64,000 nucleotides of DNA from an uncultured Hungatella sp. (GCA_949879795.1 CATLBR010000013.1:1-64000); one strand, 5' to 3'. Positions 25,827-35,633 are shown, numbered from the stretch's first letter. Made by a program: numbers and translations. The notes: a model not told the origin generated them from the sequence alone.

Positions 25827-27251
25827 TCAAAACAGTTCCAGGCATGCAAATCCCATAAGTTTGGCGAAAGCGGCAACCTCCTCTGCCCAGTTGCCGTCGG
25901 TGAGCCCGTAGTGCTGGGTAACTCCAAAATTCAGGAGCTCTCCGAAAAACTCCGTGGCGGGAATCCGGGGCCTCAAGATGCCGTGGGAATATCCTGCCAG
26001 AAAATGTTCACATTCCAGAGCGTCCACCACAGCGACGGCGATTTTGAAGGAACCTTTGTCCTGGGAGATATGGACCATGGTCTTTTCGCCGGGAGCGATG
26101 ACATTCCAGGTAAACGGAGCTCCGGCGTACTTGTAACTGGTCTTGGCGAACCGGGTGTCCTCGGAGATCCTGGTTTTGCTTCCCGGGGACGTGTAGTCCT
26201 GGGGACCGGCATGACCTGCCGTGAAGGTGTTATCGTCATAGTCGATGTAAAAGGGCTCGATAAAGTTCACCGGTTGTCCAGAGAGTTTGTTCAGCAGGTA
26301 ACAGGCAAGGCCGGCGCCGATATCGCCTTCAGGGACCACCATCACATCGTCTGTGCCTGGCAGAGGAGTAAATCCGGGGCGCAGCCCCACCTTGGTGAGC
26401 AGACCGATATCCAGGTCGTTGAGTACCAGCATCTCCACCTGGAAACGGCGGGCCAGTTTCTCCAGAGCCATGGAGGCGGCCACAGAGGCTCTCATCTTGT
26501 CAGGCTGCACCGTGTCGTCACCGGGATACTGCTCCAGAAGATTTGCCACGGCGCCGTCGACTTCCTGGCAGGGCAGAGCTTCAATCTCGTCCAGGAGCTG
26601 AGGTACGGAGAGGAAACGCAGTTCCGGTCCCATGTGCATGAAAAGGGCATAGGGGTCGATGTAGGTGGCCCACATGACCTCGTTGTAGGAGGGAAGCAGG
26701 CCGAAGTTGGCGTGTCTCAGCTCGCTGCGCAGGGCGCAGATTCTGGCGAACTGCCTGGTCTCACGGATCACATGGTCTATGAGGCCGGTGACCTGTTTCA
26801 TCATGGGGCGCTGAAAACGAGCCATGGATCCGGAGGCTTCCTGACTCCCCACAAGTCCGCCGGCAGCGAGAAATTCCACGAAGCGGTCTTCGGTCATAGA
26901 GTCGGCAAAGGACTGCTTAGGCTGCACTATGGTGGCGAACAGGACCGGGATGGGTGCCATGTCCCGCAGGAAACGGATCCAGGCGAAGTCGTCGGACCAG
27001 GAGAGGAAGGAGACAAAGATCATATCCGGATGTCCCTGGCTGAAGGCGTCCATAGCGGCAGCCAGCTCTTCTCGGGTGTAGACGACTCCCGGAAAGATCA
27101 GGTCCGCGAAATCCATACGGCTGCAGAGATCATCTGCAACCAGTTCTTTTCTTTTATAGAAAAAATCGTGTTCTGTTCCCTCCCCCAGATTGCGGAAACG
27201 GGGAGAAGATATAAGGAGAATGCCGATAACCGGCCGTTTTAACTTTTTCAT
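25827..27251 (-). CDS. L-fucose/L-arabinose isomerase-family protein
   Basis: 474 residues, RBS GAAAGGATC on the minus strand. Overall size and pattern match the sugar ketol-isomerase fold (AraA/FucI): N-terminal substrate-binding domain (RPVIGILLISSPRFRNLGEG), a central segment LGLLPSYNEVMWATYIDPY-like, GDIGAGLACYLLNKLSG with acidic metal ligand candidates, and the C-terminal FIEPFYIDYDDNTFTAGHAG and GYSHGILRPRIPA (His). It interconverts an aldose and a ketose; which sugar is unknown. Last in the minus-strand operon with PMI-like, ROK and RpiR genes. Confidence 0.75.
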   Translation of the reverse strand: MKKLKRPVIGILLISSPRFRNLGEGTEHDFFYKRKELVADDLCSRMDFADLIFPGVVYTREELAAAMDAFSQGHPDMIFVSFLSWSDDFAWIRFLRDMAPIPVLFATIVQPKQSFADSMTEDRFVEFLAAGGLVGSQEASGSMARFQRPMMKQVTGLIDHVIRETRQFARICALRSELRHANFGLLPSYNEVMWATYIDPYALFMHMGPELRFLSVPQLLDEIEALPCQEVDGAVANLLEQYPGDDTVQPDKMRASVAASMALEKLARRFQVEMLVLNDLDIGLLTKVGLRPGFTPLPGTDDVMVVPEGDIGAGLACYLLNKLSGQPVNFIEPFYIDYDDNTFTAGHAGPQDYTSPGSKTRISEDTRFAKTSYKYAGAPFTWNVIAPGEKTMVHISQDKGSFKIAVAVVDALECEHFLAGYSHGILRPRIPATEFFGELLNFGVTQHYGLTDGNWAEEVAAFAKLMGFACLELF

Positions 27252-27284
27252 AGAAGATCCTTTCCGAAAATACTATTCCAGAGT

Positions 27285-27395
27285 AAACCTTCATGCGCCC
27301 GGCATCGGACGGGCTGCCACACATAAAAATCTGGCGGGCGCATTTGGCGTCCCTGAATACATGCCGCCTATTCGGCGGCGGACTTATAAAGTAAA
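27285..27395 (+). repeat. Dispersed structured intergenic element, copy 3
   Basis: Outer stem ATGCGCCCG/CGGGCGCAT, then CATTTGGCGTCCCTGAAT and hairpin GCCGCCTATTCGGCGGC, ending AGTAA. It lies between rpiR and the isomerase gene and is transcribed there in antisense relative to the other copies. It overlaps the rpiR stop codon. Confidence 0.8.
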
Positions 27396-28247
27396 ATTGA
27401 TATGTTTTTTCGCGGAGGCAAGCCGGGTCTTGTCCAGCTGGGATTTGACCTGGGCGTACTCGATGCTTGTCACCGCAGTGTAGAGTATATCGATGACAGT
27501 GAGCTGGCCGATGCGGGATCCCATGGCTCCGCTGCGCACCAGAGCGTCGGCGGAGGAGGAATAAAGACAGATATCGGCAATCTTTGTCAGAGGATTTTTG
27601 GAATATTTTGTCAGGCTCACCAGTGTGGCGCCTGCCTGTCTGGCGATCTCCCCGGTCTCCAGTATATCCTTTGTGTTGCCGGAGTAGGAGATGAGCACGG
27701 CCACGTCGCCGGCAGACAGCTGGGCAGCGTTTAATATCTGCTGGTGAGGGTCGCCGGAGGACATGGACTGCTTGTTGATGCGGACAAATTTATTGCAGGC
27801 ATCCATGGCCACATGACCGGAGGTGCCGGTGCCGTAGAAATCGATGCGCCTGGCAGCGATCATGGCGGCGACTGCCTTTTCCAGATCACTGGATTTTAAG
27901 ACGGCCAGAGTGTTTTCGATGGCCAGGACATTGTTGGCACATACGGCATTCATGACAGACTCCACGGAGCTGCCCGGCTGGATATCGCCGTATTCGTCGG
28001 TGAAGCTGGACTGAGACTGTACAAGGTCGATGGACAGATCCCTGGAAAATGCTTTATATCCGTTATATCCTGCGCTTTTACACAGCCGGACCACCGTGGA
28101 AACGCTGGTATTGCATGCCTGGGCCAGCTCGGCAATAGACATATTCACCGCTTCGGAGGGAAAATCAATAATAAACTGAGCCAGTACCTTTTCCTTTGAA
28201 GTGAGTGAATTCAACATCTCTTTGAGCCTGAAACGACAGTTAGCCAT
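27384..28247 (-). CDS. RpiR/MurR-family transcriptional regulator
   Basis: 287 residues. Start at ATG of MANCRFRLKEMLNSLTSKEK, preceded by GGAGGT on the minus strand. N-terminal RpiR helix-turn-helix (AELAQACNTSVSTVVRLCKS, GYNGYKAFSRDLS) and a C-terminal SIS phosphosugar-binding domain (RRIDFYGTGTSGHVAMDACN, DVAVLISYSGNTKDILETGE, GATLVSLTKYSKNPLTKIAD). It likely senses a sugar phosphate made by the neighbouring enzymes and controls the divergent operons. The 3' end is overlapped by the dispersed repeat. Confidence 0.9.
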   Translation of the reverse strand: MANCRFRLKEMLNSLTSKEKVLAQFIIDFPSEAVNMSIAELAQACNTSVSTVVRLCKSAGYNGYKAFSRDLSIDLVQSQSSFTDEYGDIQPGSSVESVMNAVCANNVLAIENTLAVLKSSDLEKAVAAMIAARRIDFYGTGTSGHVAMDACNKFVRINKQSMSSGDPHQQILNAAQLSAGDVAVLISYSGNTKDILETGEIARQAGATLVSLTKYSKNPLTKIADICLYSSSADALVRSGAMGSRIGQLTVIDILYTAVTSIEYAQVKSQLDKTRLASAKKHINFTL

Positions 28248-28391
28248 ACAATCTACCTCCATGATATAATGTATTCCGATTGTAGCATACATTTCCGGAA
28301 AATTCCATCTCAACAGAACCTTACACAGGATATTGCCGGCTATGGATTGCGCTGTGACTGAAGAACGTCTGTGAACAGTGACAGCAGGGGG

Positions 28392-29297
28392 TCACCAAGT
28401 GTACAGTACGGTTCCAAAAAGGGGTGCACAGTCAATCTGAGCAGCCGCGAAGGCGGTGGCTTGTACTTCTTTGAGAACCTGACAGAGAGCAGGCAGAAAC
28501 AGGTCCGCGGACTTGGAGACGGCGCCGCCCAGTACGACCGTGTCGAAGCGATGTTCTCTCAGCACAGGGAGAAGAATCTGTCCAAGATGGAAACCTGTAT
28601 CTTCAAAGGTTTTAGCTGCGGCTGAGTCTTTGTCTCTTGCCATGGAGGCGATCTGAGCCACGGATGGAAGACAATTCCCGCCGTCTCCCGCAAGGTCCTG
28701 ATATCTTTTCAGGATACCCCGTTTGGAGACATAGTCTTCAGCGGTTCCGTCCAGGTAGGGCCGATTGTAGATGCTGACGGCAGGTCCTCCTCCGGGGGTT
28801 TCCTGGATATTTCCGTCGATGATGCAGGCAAATCCAAGGCCGGTTCCGATGGTGACCCCGCATATGCGGTCTTTTTTCTCGGGAACATCCCGGACTGCCC
28901 CCAGCAGAAACGCGGAGGAGTCGTGGAGAAAGGCGACAGGACAACCGCTGCCTGTCCCTTCCTGCAGACAGGGCCCCAGAGGGACCTGATAAACCGCCTG
29001 GTACTTGTGGCGCATCAGGCTGCAGCCTTTTGAATAGTCAAAGGGACCGGGAATACAGACAGCAATCCGATCCACGGAGGTATCCGCGTCGGCGGCTAAA
29101 CGGGCGGCCTTCTTACCCACTGTTTTATATGCCCCCAGTATTTCTTCTCTGCCTCCCTCCGAGTTCACAGGCACAGAGAAAAAGGAGAGGGTCTTTAATT
29201 GTTTTGAGGAATTGTTTTGCAAAATCAGTCCTGCTTTGAGAGAAGTGCCTCCGGCGTCTACAGCCAGAATGCAGGAATCATAGCTGGTCATATTCAT
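28392..29297 (-). CDS. ROK-family protein, putative sugar kinase
   Basis: 301 residues. ASKHA-fold features: phosphate-1 loop LAVDAGGTSLKAGLI (about 12-26), AVCIPGPFDYSKG (about 80), catalytic region FLHDSSAFLLGAV (Asp about 125), phosphate-2 CGVTIGTGLGFACIID (about 147), adenosine loop VVLGGAVSKSADLF (about 265). The Cys-rich zinc motif typical of ROK glucokinases is not visible, and the N in the usual catalytic ND pair is replaced by H, so activity should be treated with care. Overlaps the PMI-like gene by 20 nt. Confidence 0.8.
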   Translation of the reverse strand: MNMTSYDSCILAVDAGGTSLKAGLILQNNSSKQLKTLSFFSVPVNSEGGREEILGAYKTVGKKAARLAADADTSVDRIAVCIPGPFDYSKGCSLMRHKYQAVYQVPLGPCLQEGTGSGCPVAFLHDSSAFLLGAVRDVPEKKDRICGVTIGTGLGFACIIDGNIQETPGGGPAVSIYNRPYLDGTAEDYVSKRGILKRYQDLAGDGGNCLPSVAQIASMARDKDSAAAKTFEDTGFHLGQILLPVLREHRFDTVVLGGAVSKSADLFLPALCQVLKEVQATAFAAAQIDCAPLFGTVLYTW

Positions 29298-31131
29298 ATC
29301 CTTCTTTTAGCAAAGTCTTGTGCATAGTCACCACACCTACCCCCATGTTGATCACCTCATAAGGGCCAAACCCGGCAGGCACAACGATTATCTCCAGATA
29401 ATCCTGTACAAAGAATCTGTCTGGATTGGTGAGAGAGCGGACCATGCAGCGTTCTCCTTCCACCAATACCAGAACATGGAACCGGTCAGAAGTCTCGTCT
29501 GTATACCTGCAGGTGAAACGTATATTGCGGAGACTGAAATAGATCAGGTCATGTTCTCCCACAATGGTCTCGGTGAATTCGTCAGTCTCCCGGACGATGC
29601 GGGGATTCTGCACCAGATTTTCCGCTACCCAGTCCGTGTCGCGGGTATAGTCCAGAACACGCTCCCCGTGGTAGCTGTGGATAGGACGCGGGTTGCCGTC
29701 CAAGTCCTTGCGGAGATAATCATACATCTTATAGGTGTAAGAACCGATGGTCAGGCTTCCGATCTCCAGGATAACCTGGTTGCGCCCGGAGGCGTGTATG
29801 GTACCTGCAGGCAGAAGGAACTGCATCCCCGGCCTGGAGGGTACAGAGTTGATATATGCGTCATGGTCAAAAGGAATCTTATCCTTTTCCGCCCGCCTGA
29901 CGCAGGACAGGAACTCTTCTTTTGCGGACTCTCTGGTAAAGCCGCAGTATGTCTTTGCCTCCTGACCGGCTACAACGATGTAGTAGCTCTCATCCTGGCG
30001 GCCAAGTTCATCGTTGTGCTCTTTCACATAGTCCCGGTTAGGGTGCACCTGGACAGACATGTTGCCGCTGGCGTGGTACGTGTCGTCATAGTTGAAACGG
30101 ACAGGAAAATATCCGTGGAATTTTTCTGCAACCTTCTGCCCCATCAGCTCCGTCCCCATGATCTGTATAAAGAAATAGAAGGGGAATTCCATCTGGAAAT
30201 CTCCCAGGTCCGCCACGATAGACACCTCCATGGGAATCAGGTCAAAGACCCAGGCGCAATTCTTCATTTCTTTCGGGAGATTCCGCAGGTGCTGTACATA
30301 GTATCCTCCCCACACCCCCTCCAGATATACAGGGCGGCACCGAAGCGGATAGGTGACCATGACGGCGAACAGCTGTTTTAACCTGGGAATGTCAATCATC
30401 TGGATCTTGTCCGGGTGGTCTCCCGTGAGATAGTACTGTACAATGCCCTCCTCCACGACCTGCTGACGGACGGGAAAACTGGCCTCGAAATCCACATAGT
30501 AGCTGTGGCGGATCATCTGGTTGCAGGTGCTTTTTTCTTTTATGCCCAGATTGCCGCACTTTCCAGCGCGGATGTTGAGTATGGTCCTTTTCTGAGTCAT
30601 GTCCATATAGACGCCAAGGTCCAGGTATGGACGAAATTCAGGGGTCAGGGCGCCGTTGCCGTACAGCACCAAAAGTCCCTGGCCCTTCTCCCAAAAATCT
30701 TTCAGGTACCTGACGGTTTCGGCAATGTGTTCCGGATCCATAAGACCCTGGAGTCCTTCTTTGTACAGACGTCCATAGAGAAGTACCGGGTCTGTCTCTC
30801 TGTCCTCTGGGAGATAGGGGAGCAGTTTTTGGTGAAGGACATCACTGTCCAGCCAAAGGCTGTCTGTGGAGAGAGTAGTCACCGGGATGGCTTTCAGAGC
30901 CGCCTGGATAGACAGCTGTCCTGTCAGCTGTATGAAAGGCGCGCTGATGAACCCGTCCACGGCGAGAATGCACCGTTTGTTGCGCATAACCACCGCGGCA
31001 GCCTCATCCACCAGCTTTTTGGCGGTTTCAGGAGTGGTTTGTGTGACCGAAGAACAGAAAGACTCGTCCATCGGAATGTGATTGACCGCTTTCGGGTCGT
31101 CATAGGGATATGGATTAAACATAAAACTCAT
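29278..31131 (-). CDS. Class I mannose-6-phosphate isomerase-like cupin protein
   Basis: 617 residues, RBS AAGGAGG. N-terminal half contains a P-loop-like or uridine-kinase-like segment (RCILAVDGFISAPFIQLTG) and YLKDFWEKGQGLLVLYGNGA. The C-terminal half carries the cupin phosphomannose-isomerase pattern: VRFNYDDTYHASGNMSVQVH, ESYYIVVAGQEAKTYCGF, and the metal/substrate motif MQFLLPAGTIHASGRNQVILE. Roughly double the usual PMI length, so it may be a two-domain enzyme. It is the first gene of the minus-strand sugar operon. Confidence 0.75.
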   Translation of the reverse strand: MSFMFNPYPYDDPKAVNHIPMDESFCSSVTQTTPETAKKLVDEAAAVVMRNKRCILAVDGFISAPFIQLTGQLSIQAALKAIPVTTLSTDSLWLDSDVLHQKLLPYLPEDRETDPVLLYGRLYKEGLQGLMDPEHIAETVRYLKDFWEKGQGLLVLYGNGALTPEFRPYLDLGVYMDMTQKRTILNIRAGKCGNLGIKEKSTCNQMIRHSYYVDFEASFPVRQQVVEEGIVQYYLTGDHPDKIQMIDIPRLKQLFAVMVTYPLRCRPVYLEGVWGGYYVQHLRNLPKEMKNCAWVFDLIPMEVSIVADLGDFQMEFPFYFFIQIMGTELMGQKVAEKFHGYFPVRFNYDDTYHASGNMSVQVHPNRDYVKEHNDELGRQDESYYIVVAGQEAKTYCGFTRESAKEEFLSCVRRAEKDKIPFDHDAYINSVPSRPGMQFLLPAGTIHASGRNQVILEIGSLTIGSYTYKMYDYLRKDLDGNPRPIHSYHGERVLDYTRDTDWVAENLVQNPRIVRETDEFTETIVGEHDLIYFSLRNIRFTCRYTDETSDRFHVLVLVEGERCMVRSLTNPDRFFVQDYLEIIVVPAGFGPYEVINMGVGVVTMHKTLLKEGYEYDQL

Positions 31132-31431
31132 GGGAATATCCTCCTTCCTTTCTTGATTGGTATCCTGTAATTTTTATTTTATCTCATTTCCTTCCAAAAA
31201 GCAACAATAATATCAAAAATTAATTTAAAAATTGAATAAAAATTTTAAAATTATTATATCTATACTTAAATAATTCAGCTATAATCCAAAATAAATCTGC
31301 GTAATAATAAAAAAACATATCAAAAAATAAAATAAATTATAATAAAAAATATTGACATTCGATGGAAAAGTAATTATAATCAGGGCATGGAAACAGCAGT
31401 CCGGCAGCTTGGATTATAAAATTAGAACGGG
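31132..31431. promoter_or_regulatory. AT-rich divergent promoter region of the sugar locus
   Basis: Plus strand: TTGACA (31352-31357), 17 nt, TATAAT (31375-31380), a perfect consensus promoter for the glycosidase-like gene. Minus strand: TTGCTT (31199-31204), 17 nt, TAAAAT (31176-31181) for the PMI-like operon. The central 130 bp (31210-31350) is extremely AT-rich with A-tracts, so intrinsic curvature and regulator binding (RpiR) are plausible. Confidence 0.75.
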
Positions 31432-33426
31432 ATGGTGAAAATAGTGAAAAAGAATGAATTACAGATCAAATGGAACCAGGAGGGAAACCGCTGCGCTATG
31501 TGGGCGGAGGGAACTCCCTTGGGGAATCCGAAGGAAGCGGATTTCTTCAGGATTATGATGGACGACGGCTATTACCGGGAGGTGACGATTCCCTCCCATC
31601 TGCAGAAAGGCACGGTCACCAGGGAGAACGGGAAGACGACCATCTTTTATCCGCAGCTGGTGGATCAGACAGGCAGGGTATTCCAGGTGGAGTTTACGGT
31701 TTTTGTAGAGCAGACAGAGGGAGAACTTTGTTTTTCTTCACGGATTCACAACAAGGACGCCGCCAGAGTGAACGAAGTGCAGCTGCCATTTCTGGACTTT
31801 GATACAGTCTGCGACGAGAACAGGGAGAACGATGTTCTGTACCGCCCCAGAGGGATGGGGGAGAGGATCGCCGACCCGTGGAAAGCCCTGGAAAAGGGCC
31901 ATACAGAGTATATGTCTGCGGACTACCGGGAAATCTGGTCGCCCCTGCTCTATCCCCGCCCCAGCACTATGGCCTGGATGGGATTGCAGAGCGGAGGAAA
32001 GTTTTTGTACGTGGGCAGACAGGACCAGCCCTATCACACCTGTCTGCTGAACGCGGGGAGAAACCCCAGATGCACAGAACCCAGGCTCTGTCTCTCTGTG
32101 TGCCACTATCCTTTAACCCTGACCGGTGAGACTCTTGACACGGCCAGGGTGGTGGTGAGTCTGGCGGACGGCGACTGGAGAGACGGCTCCGCGAGATACA
32201 GAAAGTGGGCTGAGTCTTCCTGGTTTGAGAACCGGGACAGAACCCCTTGGGTGAGAGAATTTACCGGCTGGCAGAGGATCATTCTGAGGCATCAGTACGG
32301 AGAAGTGTTCTGGAAATACAAAGACCTGGTAGGGGTGTACGAGAACGGGAAGAAGTACGGCATCGATACACTGATGGTCTTCGGGTGGTGGAGAGGGAGA
32401 TTTGACAACGGCTATCCTCTGTATGAGCCGGACGATGCACTGGGCGGTGAGGAAGAGCTGAAAAACGCTGTCAAAGAGATTCAAAAAAGAGGCGGGAGGG
32501 TGATCCTCTACACCAACGGAGTGCTGATGGACGTGAAGTCTGACTTCTACAAGAACTACGGGGCCGATGTGGCCATGATAGATTTGGACGGCAATCCCAT
32601 GTTGGACCATTATCAATTTTCCAACCAGGGAACGATTCTGAGAACCTTCGGTTACAAGACCTTTGCCCAGGCATGCAGCGGAACCGAGGAGTGGAAACAG
32701 CAGCTCCTTCACAACGGAAGGGTAAAGCTGTCCATGGAACCGGATTCCATCTTTTACGACCAGGTGGGAGGCCATCGGTGCTGGCTGTGCTTCAACAAAG
32801 ACCACAAACACGGCGTCCGGGGAGACACGGAACCTGTGTACCGCAAGGAAAATTTTCAGGCCATCAACGAGCTTTTGGGAGAGGGGCAGGCTGTGGGCAC
32901 GGAGAATACGGTGGACATCTTTGATCCTTATATGGATTACCATCACGGATGTGACTTCGGAAATTGGTATGCCGAAAATGTGTATCCCCAGCTGTATCTG
33001 AATACATTTCCGGAGACCATCATGACCAACCGCTTTATCCACGACGAGCGGGACGACTACAGGCTGCAGCTGAATTACGCGCTGATCTGCGGATATCGCT
33101 TTGACATAAGTATCTATCGGGGAAGGCTTGTGGATCTGGACGGAGTCAAGCATTATGCCGACCATGTGAAGCGGTTGCTGGAATACAAGGAAAAATACCG
33201 CAGATTTTTCTATCCTGCCCAGTTTGCCATGAAAGATCTGCCGGATCTGCCATCTCAAGTGATGATGACTGAGTATGTCTGCGGGGACGAACGGCTGGTG
33301 CTGATGCTGAACTGCGGCAGGGAAGCGAGGACGGCAGTCTGGGGCGGCAGGGAATATGAGATTCCGGGATACGGGGTCTTGAGTATATGCGGAGACGAGA
33401 CAGAGATGATCGAAGGAGCGGAGTAG
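31432..33426 (+). CDS. Putative glycoside hydrolase (DUF6259-like)
   Basis: 664 residues. ATG at 31432, with GTG at 31444 an alternative (weak ribosome binding sites for both). No signal peptide, so cytoplasmic. N-terminal beta-sandwich (about 1-270), then a TIM-barrel-like domain: YGIDTLMVFGWWRGRFDNGY, GGRVILYTNGVLMD, SMEPDSIFYDQVGGHRCWLC (candidate acidic catalytic residues), GQAVGTENTVDIFDPYMDYH, and a small C-terminal beta domain. This fits the DUF6259 glycosidase-like group; the substrate is unknown. Companion of the divergent isomerase/kinase genes, so a host- or plant-glycan fragment is a reasonable guess. Confidence 0.7.
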   Translation: MVKIVKKNELQIKWNQEGNRCAMWAEGTPLGNPKEADFFRIMMDDGYYREVTIPSHLQKGTVTRENGKTTIFYPQLVDQTGRVFQVEFTVFVEQTEGELCFSSRIHNKDAARVNEVQLPFLDFDTVCDENRENDVLYRPRGMGERIADPWKALEKGHTEYMSADYREIWSPLLYPRPSTMAWMGLQSGGKFLYVGRQDQPYHTCLLNAGRNPRCTEPRLCLSVCHYPLTLTGETLDTARVVVSLADGDWRDGSARYRKWAESSWFENRDRTPWVREFTGWQRIILRHQYGEVFWKYKDLVGVYENGKKYGIDTLMVFGWWRGRFDNGYPLYEPDDALGGEEELKNAVKEIQKRGGRVILYTNGVLMDVKSDFYKNYGADVAMIDLDGNPMLDHYQFSNQGTILRTFGYKTFAQACSGTEEWKQQLLHNGRVKLSMEPDSIFYDQVGGHRCWLCFNKDHKHGVRGDTEPVYRKENFQAINELLGEGQAVGTENTVDIFDPYMDYHHGCDFGNWYAENVYPQLYLNTFPETIMTNRFIHDERDDYRLQLNYALICGYRFDISIYRGRLVDLDGVKHYADHVKRLLEYKEKYRRFFYPAQFAMKDLPDLPSQVMMTEYVCGDERLVLMLNCGREARTAVWGGREYEIPGYGVLSICGDETEMIEGAE

Positions 33427-33816
33427 ATGGGTCAGAAAGAAGAAAAAAATCTTCCTGAAGGGTTGGAAGTGGGGGATGTGTCAAAAGAGGGCTACGAGGT
33501 GCTGGTCAGGTATCAGAACTGGCGGGTGGCGGTGATTACCTATGGAGAGATGTTTGACCGAAAGAATATCCGCCGTCTGGAAAGTCACAGGGAGACGGAC
33601 GAGGTGTTTGTCCTGATGACAGGAAAGGCCACGCTGTTTATAGGCAGGGAGGGTTTTCCTGTGGATATGGAGCCCTGGAAGATCTGCAATGTGAAGAGAG
33701 GGGTCTGGCACGGGATCTGCGTATCCGCCGACGCCAGAGTGCTCATCTGCGAGAATGAGGATACAGGGCCAGGCAATACCGACTATATGGACTGGGCGGG
33801 CACGGACGCCGGGTAA
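33427..33816 (+). CDS. Cupin-domain protein
   Basis: 129 residues starting directly after the previous stop. Cupin features: RLESHRETDEVFVLMTGKAT and WKICNVKRGVWHGICVSADA supply the His/Glu metal-ligand pattern. Resembles ureidoglycolate-lyase/sugar-binding cupins in size. Probably an accessory epimerase, mutarotase or binding protein for the same sugar pathway. Ends at a strong hairpin. Confidence 0.75.
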   Translation: MGQKEEKNLPEGLEVGDVSKEGYEVLVRYQNWRVAVITYGEMFDRKNIRRLESHRETDEVFVLMTGKATLFIGREGFPVDMEPWKICNVKRGVWHGICVSADARVLICENEDTGPGNTDYMDWAGTDAG

Positions 33817-33821
33817 GAGAT

Positions 33822-33868
33822 ACCCCCGCTGGCGGACAGAAACAGGATGTCTGCCGGCGGGGGTTGGA
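33822..33868 (+). terminator. Terminator hairpin after the cupin gene
   Basis: ACCCCCGC-TGGCGGACA pairs with TGTCTGCCGGCGGGGGT over about 16 bp around a 9-nt loop. Only a weak T-stretch follows (TTGGAGTTTT). Confidence 0.75.
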
Positions 33869-34118
33869 GTTTTAACTCACTTAAAGTCCGTTGATAAGCA
33901 TGACTGTGACGGGTTTTGATATGGAGATGCATCGCTTGCTGGCTCTGTCATAAATGGCGTGCTCTTTTGGACGCGGGGAATTCCTGGTACCCGTTTCGCA
34001 GCAGTTTGGCGCCGGCCTTTTATCTGGCGGCAAAGATTGTGTCTTTTCTGGTATTTTTGGCAAGTATGTAAGCAGAACACCATAACGGCGGGAAGGTGTC
34101 AACATATTTAAGATTTGA
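33869..34118. other. Gene-poor stretch with an antisense open frame
   Basis: No supported gene. On the minus strand an open frame encodes residues such as EHAIYDRASKRCISISKPVT, which reads like protein but has no start signal or family I can name. It may be a remnant or a small dispersed repeat. The last part contains the gltX promoter. Confidence 0.3.
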
Positions 34119-34147
34119 TTGTCTTTTGAGATATTAGGGGGTATAAT
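34119..34147 (+). promoter_or_regulatory. Promoter of gltX
   Basis: TTGTCT (34119-34124), 17 nt, TATAAT (34142-34147). A small hairpin CTGGGT/ACCCAG follows at about 34150-34166, just before the ribosome binding site. No T-box features are present. Confidence 0.6.
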
Positions 34148-34181
34148 ATCTGGGTATAAACCCAGACAGGAGATAATGATT

Positions 34182-35633
34182 ATGAATAAAGTAAGGACTA
34201 GATACGCGCCAAGCCCTACGGGCAGAATGCATGTGGGCAACTTGAGAACTGCACTGTACGCATACCTGATCGCCAAGCATGAGGGCGGCGATTTCCTTCT
34301 GCGCATCGAGGACACGGACCAGGAGCGTTTCGTGGAGGGAGCTACCGAGATCATATACCGCACACTGGAGAAAACCGGCCTTATTCACGACGAGGGGCCG
34401 GACAAGGACGGCGGGGTAGGGCCCTACGTCCAGAGTCAGCGGCAGGCGGCAGGCATCTATCTGGAGTACGCTAAAAAGCTGGTGGAGAAGGGTGAGGCGT
34501 ACTATTGCTTCTGTACCCAGGAGCGCCTGAATTCCCTGAGAAAGACGGTGAACGGCGAGGAGATCATGACCTACGACAAGCACTGTCTTCACCTGACAAA
34601 AGAGGAGGTTGAGGCCAAGCTGGCCGCGGGGACTCCCTATGTCATCCGTCAGAACAACCCGACAGAGGGAACCACCACCTTCCACGACGAGATCTACGGC
34701 GACATCACCGTGGACAACGGGGAGCTTGACGACATGGTTCTCATAAAGTCCGACGGATACCCCACCTACAACTTCGCCAATGTGGTGGACGACCATCTTA
34801 TGGGCATCACCCATGTGGTGAGAGGCAACGAGTATCTGTCCTCCTCCCCCAAATATAATCGGCTCTACGACGCCTTCGGCTGGGAGGTGCCGGTGTATGT
34901 CCACTGCCCCCTTATCACCAACGAGGAGCATAAGAAGCTGAGCAAGAGAAGCGGCCATTCTTCCTACGAGGATCTGATGGAGCAGGGCTTCGTGTCCGAG
35001 GCTGTGGTCAACTATGTAGCTCTGCTTGGCTGGTCTCCGGAGGACAACCGGGAGATCTTCTCTTTAGAAGAGCTGGTGGAGGCATTTGATTACCTGCACA
35101 TGAGCAAGTCCCCAGCGGTATTCGATGTGACCAAGCTGAGATGGATGAACGGGGAGTACCTGAAAGCCATGGACTTTGACAGATTTTACGGTATGGCGGA
35201 GCCCTATATCCGGGAAGTGATCAAAAGAGATCTGGATCTGAGAAAGATCGCGGCCATGGTGAAGACGAGAATAGAGGTGTTCCCCGACATAGCCGCCCAC
35301 ATCGATTTCTTTGAGTCCATGCCAGAGTATGATCCCCAGATGTATGTTCACAAGAAGATGAAGACTACCAGGGAGACATCCCTCCAGGTGCTGGAGGACA
35401 TTCTGCCTCTGCTGGAGGCTCAGGAGGATTACTCCAATGATGCCCTCTATGAGACTCTGGCAGGCTATGTGTCGGAGAAGGGCGTGAAGACCGGCTTCGT
35501 GATGTGGCCTGTCCGCACGGCGGTGTCCGGCAGGCAGATGACTCCTGCAGGAGCGACGGAGATCATGGAGGTTCTGGGTAAGGAGGAGTCCCTAAAAAGG
35601 ATCCGAGGAGGAATCGAGCTGCTGAGACGATGA
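34182..35633 (+). CDS. gltX: Glutamate--tRNA ligase
   Basis: 483 residues. Start at ATG of [20 protein letters not shown], 8 nt after AGGAGA; an ATG 6 nt earlier is too close. Class I synthetase: HVGN replaces the canonical HIGH-type motif, KKLSKRSGH is the KMSKS-type loop (about 253), and the anticodon-binding helical domain is complete ([20 protein letters not shown]). Possibly non-discriminating, as in many Firmicutes that lack GlnRS. Overlaps the helicase gene by 4 nt. Confidence 0.95.
   Translation: MNKVRTRYAPSPTGRMHVGNLRTALYAYLIAKHEGGDFLLRIEDTDQERFVEGATEIIYRTLEKTGLIHDEGPDKDGGVGPYVQSQRQAAGIYLEYAKKLVEKGEAYYCFCTQERLNSLRKTVNGEEIMTYDKHCLHLTKEEVEAKLAAGTPYVIRQNNPTEGTTTFHDEIYGDITVDNGELDDMVLIKSDGYPTYNFANVVDDHLMGITHVVRGNEYLSSSPKYNRLYDAFGWEVPVYVHCPLITNEEHKKLSKRSGHSSYEDLMEQGFVSEAVVNYVALLGWSPEDNREIFSLEELVEAFDYLHMSKSPAVFDVTKLRWMNGEYLKAMDFDRFYGMAEPYIREVIKRDLDLRKIAAMVKTRIEVFPDIAAHIDFFESMPEYDPQMYVHKKMKTTRETSLQVLEDILPLLEAQEDYSNDALYETLAGYVSEKGVKTGFVMWPVRTAVSGRQMTPAGATEIMEVLGKEESLKRIRGGIELLRR

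Noticed and set aside
33869-34180. T-box leader before gltX
   Set aside because: No AGGGTGG box, specifier loop or T-box terminator; only a small hairpin.
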